From NCBI GenBank assembly GCA_964384675.1, contig CAYLNK010000301.1, positions 1 to 8,456 of the forward strand: a stretch of 8,456 bases of DNA, in the 5' to 3' direction. Below the pieces are notes generated by a model. It made no database searches. It had not been told where the DNA came from and saw only the letters and a program-made list of their open reading frames with translations. The translations under genes and the position numbers were made by a program. This document shows, one piece after another, positions 6,051 through 8,456 of this stretch (position 1 is the stretch's first letter; each line of letters opens with the position of its first letter). The DNA comes from CAYLNK01 sp964384675. Lineage in GTDB: Bacteria > Acidobacteriota > Thermoanaerobaculia > UBA5066.

Positions 6051-6919
6051 CGGAGAACGACGGACAGAGCTGGAGCGATCTGACCGCCGGATTGCCGGCC
6101 GCCATCAAGGGGCAGTGGATCGGGCGGATCGAGCCTGGGGCGAAGGACGCCAAGGTCGCGTACCTCGTCGTCGACGCACATCGGACCGGGAAGCTGTCGC
6201 CCTTCGTCTTCCGCACGCCGGACCTGGGCCGGACGTGGCAGAGCGTCTCGGGCGACCTTCCCGCGGACGCCCCGGTGAAGGTGGTGCGCGAGGATCCCGC
6301 CCGCGGGGACGTCCTCTACGCGGGCACCGAGACCGGGCTCTTCGTCTCGTTCGATCGGGGCGGGAGGTGGACGAAGCTCGGCGGTCTGCCGACGGTCGCG
6401 GTCGACGACCTCCAGATCCACCCCCGCGAACGGGACCTGGTGATCGCCACGCACGGGCGGAGCCTCTACGTGCTCGACGACGTCTCGCCGCTCGGCGCGC
6501 TCACCTCCGAGGTGGCGGCGAAGCCGGCGCATCTCTTCCCGGTGCGCCCCGTCACCGGGGCCTACCTGCTACCGGGCTGGAAGGAGTGGAACGGCAACGC
6601 CGTCTTCCGCGGGGAGAACCCACCGGAAGGGGCGCTGATCACGTACCACGTGAAGGAGCCGACGGGGGAGGTGCTCACGCTCACCATCACCAATGCGCAG
6701 GACCAGACGGTCGCGAAGCTCGAGGTCCAGCCGGGTGGAGGTCTCGGGCGTGTCAGCTGGGACCTGCGCCCGACGAAGGAGTTCATGACCGAGTACGGCG
6801 GGGCGGGTCCGAAGAAGCTGGTCCGGGCGGGGGAGTACACGGTGACCCTGTCGTACGGCAAGGTGAAGGAGAAGCAGCCGCTGCGAGTGGAGATCGCCGC
6901 CGGGATCGAGCCCCGATAG
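6038..6919 (+). pseudogene. 3' part of the frameshifted Asp-box protein, with C-terminal Ig-like domain
   Basis: From AAG at 6038 the frame reads KLWVTENDGQSW and continues the propeller for 293 residues to TAG at 6919. Further Asp-box turns are TENDGQSW, TPDLGRTW and SFDRGGRW. ATHGRSLYVLDD closes the propeller as in the family. The last 110 or so residues (NPPEGALITYHV ... LTITNAQDQ ... VSWDLRP ... AGEYTVTLSYG) match a FlgD-type Ig-like beta domain used as a C-terminal appendage of secreted proteins. The family normally has these parts in one chain with the upstream 618 residues, so this is not an independent gene. If translated alone it would start at GTG 6047, without a signal peptide. Codon bias stays normal throughout. 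That suggests either a very recent mutation or a sequencing or assembly error. Confidence 0.85.
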
Positions 6920-7218
6920 TCGGTGACCGGTCCGCCACCCCGAGCCCGCCCGGCTACGCTCCACGCGAGCACGGCCCTCCTGGCCGTCGCTGTCGATGGG
7001 GAGGCGGCACGCGCCGACGACGCGGCTGGCGATGCTCGTCGCCGGGTGGCCGCGGATCGACGCGTAATGGGCGCTCGACCCGGTGCCCGTGGAGCGACTT
7101 GCCGCACGACCTCGGCGTGACGCATTCCTGCCGGACGAGACGCCGTTCCTCCTCGAGACCGATCCGGCCTGCACGGTCTGGTCCGGCGGCAACCTGCGCC
7201 TGATCGATCTCCGCTGCG
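6920..7218. other. Intergenic region between convergent genes, no recognisable gene
   Basis: About 300 bases lie between the end of the Asp-box gene and the end of the glycosyltransferase gene. I recognise no tRNA, small RNA, insertion element or protein family. Open frames cross it on both strands. A minus-strand stretch at about 7075-6930 (HYASIRGHPATSIASRV) has nearly all G/C third positions. A plus-strand stretch at about 7122-7230 (DAFLPDETPFLLETDPA) looks protein-like. Each runs on into an established gene in an overlapping frame, so neither is called as a gene. Decayed coding remnants are possible. Confidence 0.5.
6968..6990. terminator. Possible stem-loop terminator after the Asp-box gene
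   Basis: ACGGCC (6971-6976) and GGCCGT (6982-6987) pair around a CTCCT loop. The stem can be extended by AGC/GCT across one bulged C. It lies about 50 bases after the stop at 6919. No T-tract follows on either strand, so it is at best a weak or Rho-assisted terminator. Confidence 0.25.
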
Positions 7219-8067
7219 TCACGGGGAAGGCCGGAAGGGGGCCCAGACGTCCCGGGCCGCTTCCCGGCGGAACGACCGCTCGCCCTTGGCGACGGGGGCA
7301 GGCCGCCGGGCGAGCTCGTCCCTCCACCGCTCCACGAAGACGGCGCGGCTGGCGGCCCACGCCCGGATGCGCGCGTCGTCGTCGCGCGAGGAGGCTCCGC
7401 GCACGTGGACGGCGACGGAGCGCGGCTCGTAGACGACGCGCCAGCCTTTCCGGTGGAGCGAGAGACAGAGGTCGACGTCCTCGTAGTACGCCGGCGCGTA
7501 GGCGGCGTCGAACCCTCCAGCGTCGTGGAACGCCGAGCGGCGCACGAGGAGGCAGGCGGCCGAGCCGTAGTCGACGTCGCGAGCGAGCAGGTGCTCCTCC
7601 CGCTCCGGCCGGCTTCCCTCCCCGTAGAGCTCCGTCAGGCCGTCGCGGTAGAGGAGCCCGCCCGCCTCCTGGAGGGAACCGTCGGGGTTCCTGAGCCGGC
7701 AGCAGACCGCGCCGACCCGTGGATCGGCGTCGGCCGTCTCGAGGAGAGGCGGGAGCCAGCCCGGCGTGACGAAGGCGTCGCTGTTGAGGAAGACGAGGTG
7801 CCTGCCCCGCGCCCGGGCCGCGCCCTGGTCGTTGGCGGGGCCGAAGCCCCGGTTCACCTCGTTCCGCACGAGGGTGGCCCCGCGCACCGTCCGCTCCAGC
7901 CGATCCCCGGTGCCGTCGGGAGACGCGTTGTCGACGACGATCACCTCGTAGCCGGCCGGCGTGCCCGCGCGGAGCGCGGCGAGGGCCTCCTCGGCGAGGT
8001 CGCCCGCGCCGTACGTCACCATGACGACCGAGACGTCGGGTCGGTCCGCCGCGGGGAAAGCGATCAA
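7219..8067 (-). CDS. Family 2 glycosyltransferase (GT-A fold, rhamnosyltransferase/WcaE-like)
   Basis: A 282-residue cytoplasmic sugar transferase. DVSVVMVTYGAGD (11-23) and EVIVVDNASPDGT (41-53) form the nucleotide-sugar binding half, with D46 the usual UDP/dTDP-contacting Asp. VNRGFGPANDQG (71-82) and FLNSDAFVTPGW (93-104) follow, with D97 the DxD-type metal ligand. GSAACLLVRRSAF and YYEDVDLCLS (194-203) hold the acceptor-side ED[VI]D motif typical of this group. The donor and acceptor sugars cannot be predicted. The frame is open further upstream, but that part overlaps the preceding gene in another frame with arginine-rich shadow sequence. I chose TTG at 8067 because it overlaps the upstream stop as TTGA and starts directly before the first beta strand. 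A GCGAGG lies 11 bases before it. It probably belongs to a polysaccharide or O-antigen operon with the upstream gene. Confidence 0.88.
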   Translation of the reverse strand: MIAFPAADRPDVSVVMVTYGAGDLAEEALAALRAGTPAGYEVIVVDNASPDGTGDRLERTVRGATLVRNEVNRGFGPANDQGAARARGRHLVFLNSDAFVTPGWLPPLLETADADPRVGAVCCRLRNPDGSLQEAGGLLYRDGLTELYGEGSRPEREEHLLARDVDYGSAACLLVRRSAFHDAGGFDAAYAPAYYEDVDLCLSLHRKGWRVVYEPRSVAVHVRGASSRDDDARIRAWAASRAVFVERWRDELARRPAPVAKGERSFRREAARDVWAPFRPSP

Positions 8068-8456
8068 GGCTGCCGGAACCTCGCGGCGAGCGCCCGGATC
8101 GGAGCCGTGAAGCGGAAGATCCGCGACGACCGGAGGCTCGTGAGCTCGGCGCGAGCGGCTTCGAGCGCGGCTTCCGCGCCGGCGAGCGCCGCCACGAGGC
8201 GCTTGCGCTCGGCCTCGGTCGAGTCGAGCCATCCGGACGTCTGGCGGTGCGCGGCGACGTTGCTCTCGAGCCACGCCTCGACTTGCCGCCGCCGCGCCTC
8301 GGTCTCGGCAAGCGCCCGCCGGAGCGACGTCAGCTCGTCGTGCGCGGCGAGGCCGCGGCGGACCTCCTCGGGATCGAAGCCGGCCGAGAGCCTCTCGATC
8401 CGCTCGGCCAGGCGGAGCCGCTCGGCGGCGAAGAGCCGCCCCTGCTCGTCGAACGC
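8064..8456 (-). CDS. C-terminal coiled-coil part of a surface-polysaccharide protein (5' truncated)
   Basis: The minus strand is open from the right window edge to a TGA at 8066-8064, giving 130 residues with no internal start needed. The sequence is dominated by Glu, Arg, Leu and Ala in heptad-like spacing (for example RLRLAERIERLSAGF, LRRALAETEARRRQVEAWLE, LVAALAGAEAALEAARAEL), which predicts a long coiled coil. It ends with SSRIFRFTAPIRALAARFR. A tail of the form S-x-x-[WF]-R-x-T-x-P-[LI]-R following a coiled coil is common at the C-terminus of large glycosyltransferases and methyltransferases in O-antigen and capsule clusters. The catalytic part would lie outside the window. Its stop overlaps the TTG start of the family 2 glycosyltransferase, so the two are likely co-translated. 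Third codon positions are almost entirely G or C, confirming the frame. Confidence 0.8.
   Translation of the reverse strand, partial: AFDEQGRLFAAERLRLAERIERLSAGFDPEEVRRGLAAHDELTSLRRALAETEARRRQVEAWLESNVAAHRQTSGWLDSTEAERKRLVAALAGAEAALEAARAELTSLRSSRIFRFTAPIRALAARFRQP

Noticed and set aside
8068..8311. N-terminal extensions of the glycosyltransferase frames
   Set aside because: They overlap the coiled-coil gene on the same strand in another frame. That gene has clean codon bias and a recognisable C-terminal motif, while the extensions are Arg/Ala shadow sequence.
1..8456. CRISPR arrays, tRNA or rRNA genes, insertion sequences
   Set aside because: I saw no regularly spaced repeats, no tRNA T-loop signature in gaps, and no transposase or terminal inverted repeats.

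Overview
The window is about 8.5 kb of very GC-rich bacterial DNA with strong G/C preference at third codon positions. It is densely packed, with genes on both strands. Three things recall Acidobacteriota of the Thermoanaerobaculia type: a secreted protein with repeated beta domains ending in 'ATVIDN', a roughly 900-residue Asp-box (BNR/VPS10-like) secreted protein, and sparse Shine-Dalgarno signals with promoter-like hexamers right next to start codons. Myxococcota or Gemmatimonadota are not excluded. This assignment is an inference from protein style only.

Layout, left to right. (1) 3-929 (+): C-terminal part of a secreted, repeat-built beta-domain protein, cut by the window edge. (2) 907-2274 (-): a HemW/HemN-like radical SAM enzyme that overlaps gene 1 tail to tail. 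(3) 2315-2761 (+) and 2758-3525 (+): a translationally coupled pair (ATGA overlap) encoding a small polynucleotide-kinase-like P-loop kinase and a tRNA-His guanylyltransferase (Thg1) family 3'-5' polymerase. (4) 3543-4112 (-): a shrunken ABC ATPase-like protein lacking Walker A and the signature motif. (5) 4182-6919 (+): a secreted Asp-box beta-propeller protein with a C-terminal Ig-like domain, interrupted by a one-base frameshift at about 6037. (6) 6920-7218: a gap with no recognisable gene. (7) 7219-8067 (-) and 8064-8456 (-): a family 2 glycosyltransferase, preceded by the coiled-coil C-terminus of another surface-polysaccharide protein, joined by a TTGA stop/start overlap.

The most interesting unit is the kinase-Thg1 pair. 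The kinase carries the T4 polynucleotide kinase active-site pattern (GVPGSGKST, then INMDMLR matching INRDDYR of T4, then a DNTN motif). The Thg1 protein keeps the catalytic Asp pair and the His/Lys/Asn positions of eukaryotic-type Thg1. Together they could form a compact RNA 5'-end repair system: the kinase would phosphorylate a 5'-OH end and the reverse-direction polymerase would use that 5'-phosphate to add nucleotides. This function is inferred. The two family assignments are well supported by motifs.

The right-hand pair belongs to a glycan or cell-surface polysaccharide locus that continues outside the window. The remaining genes have no obvious functional link to one another.
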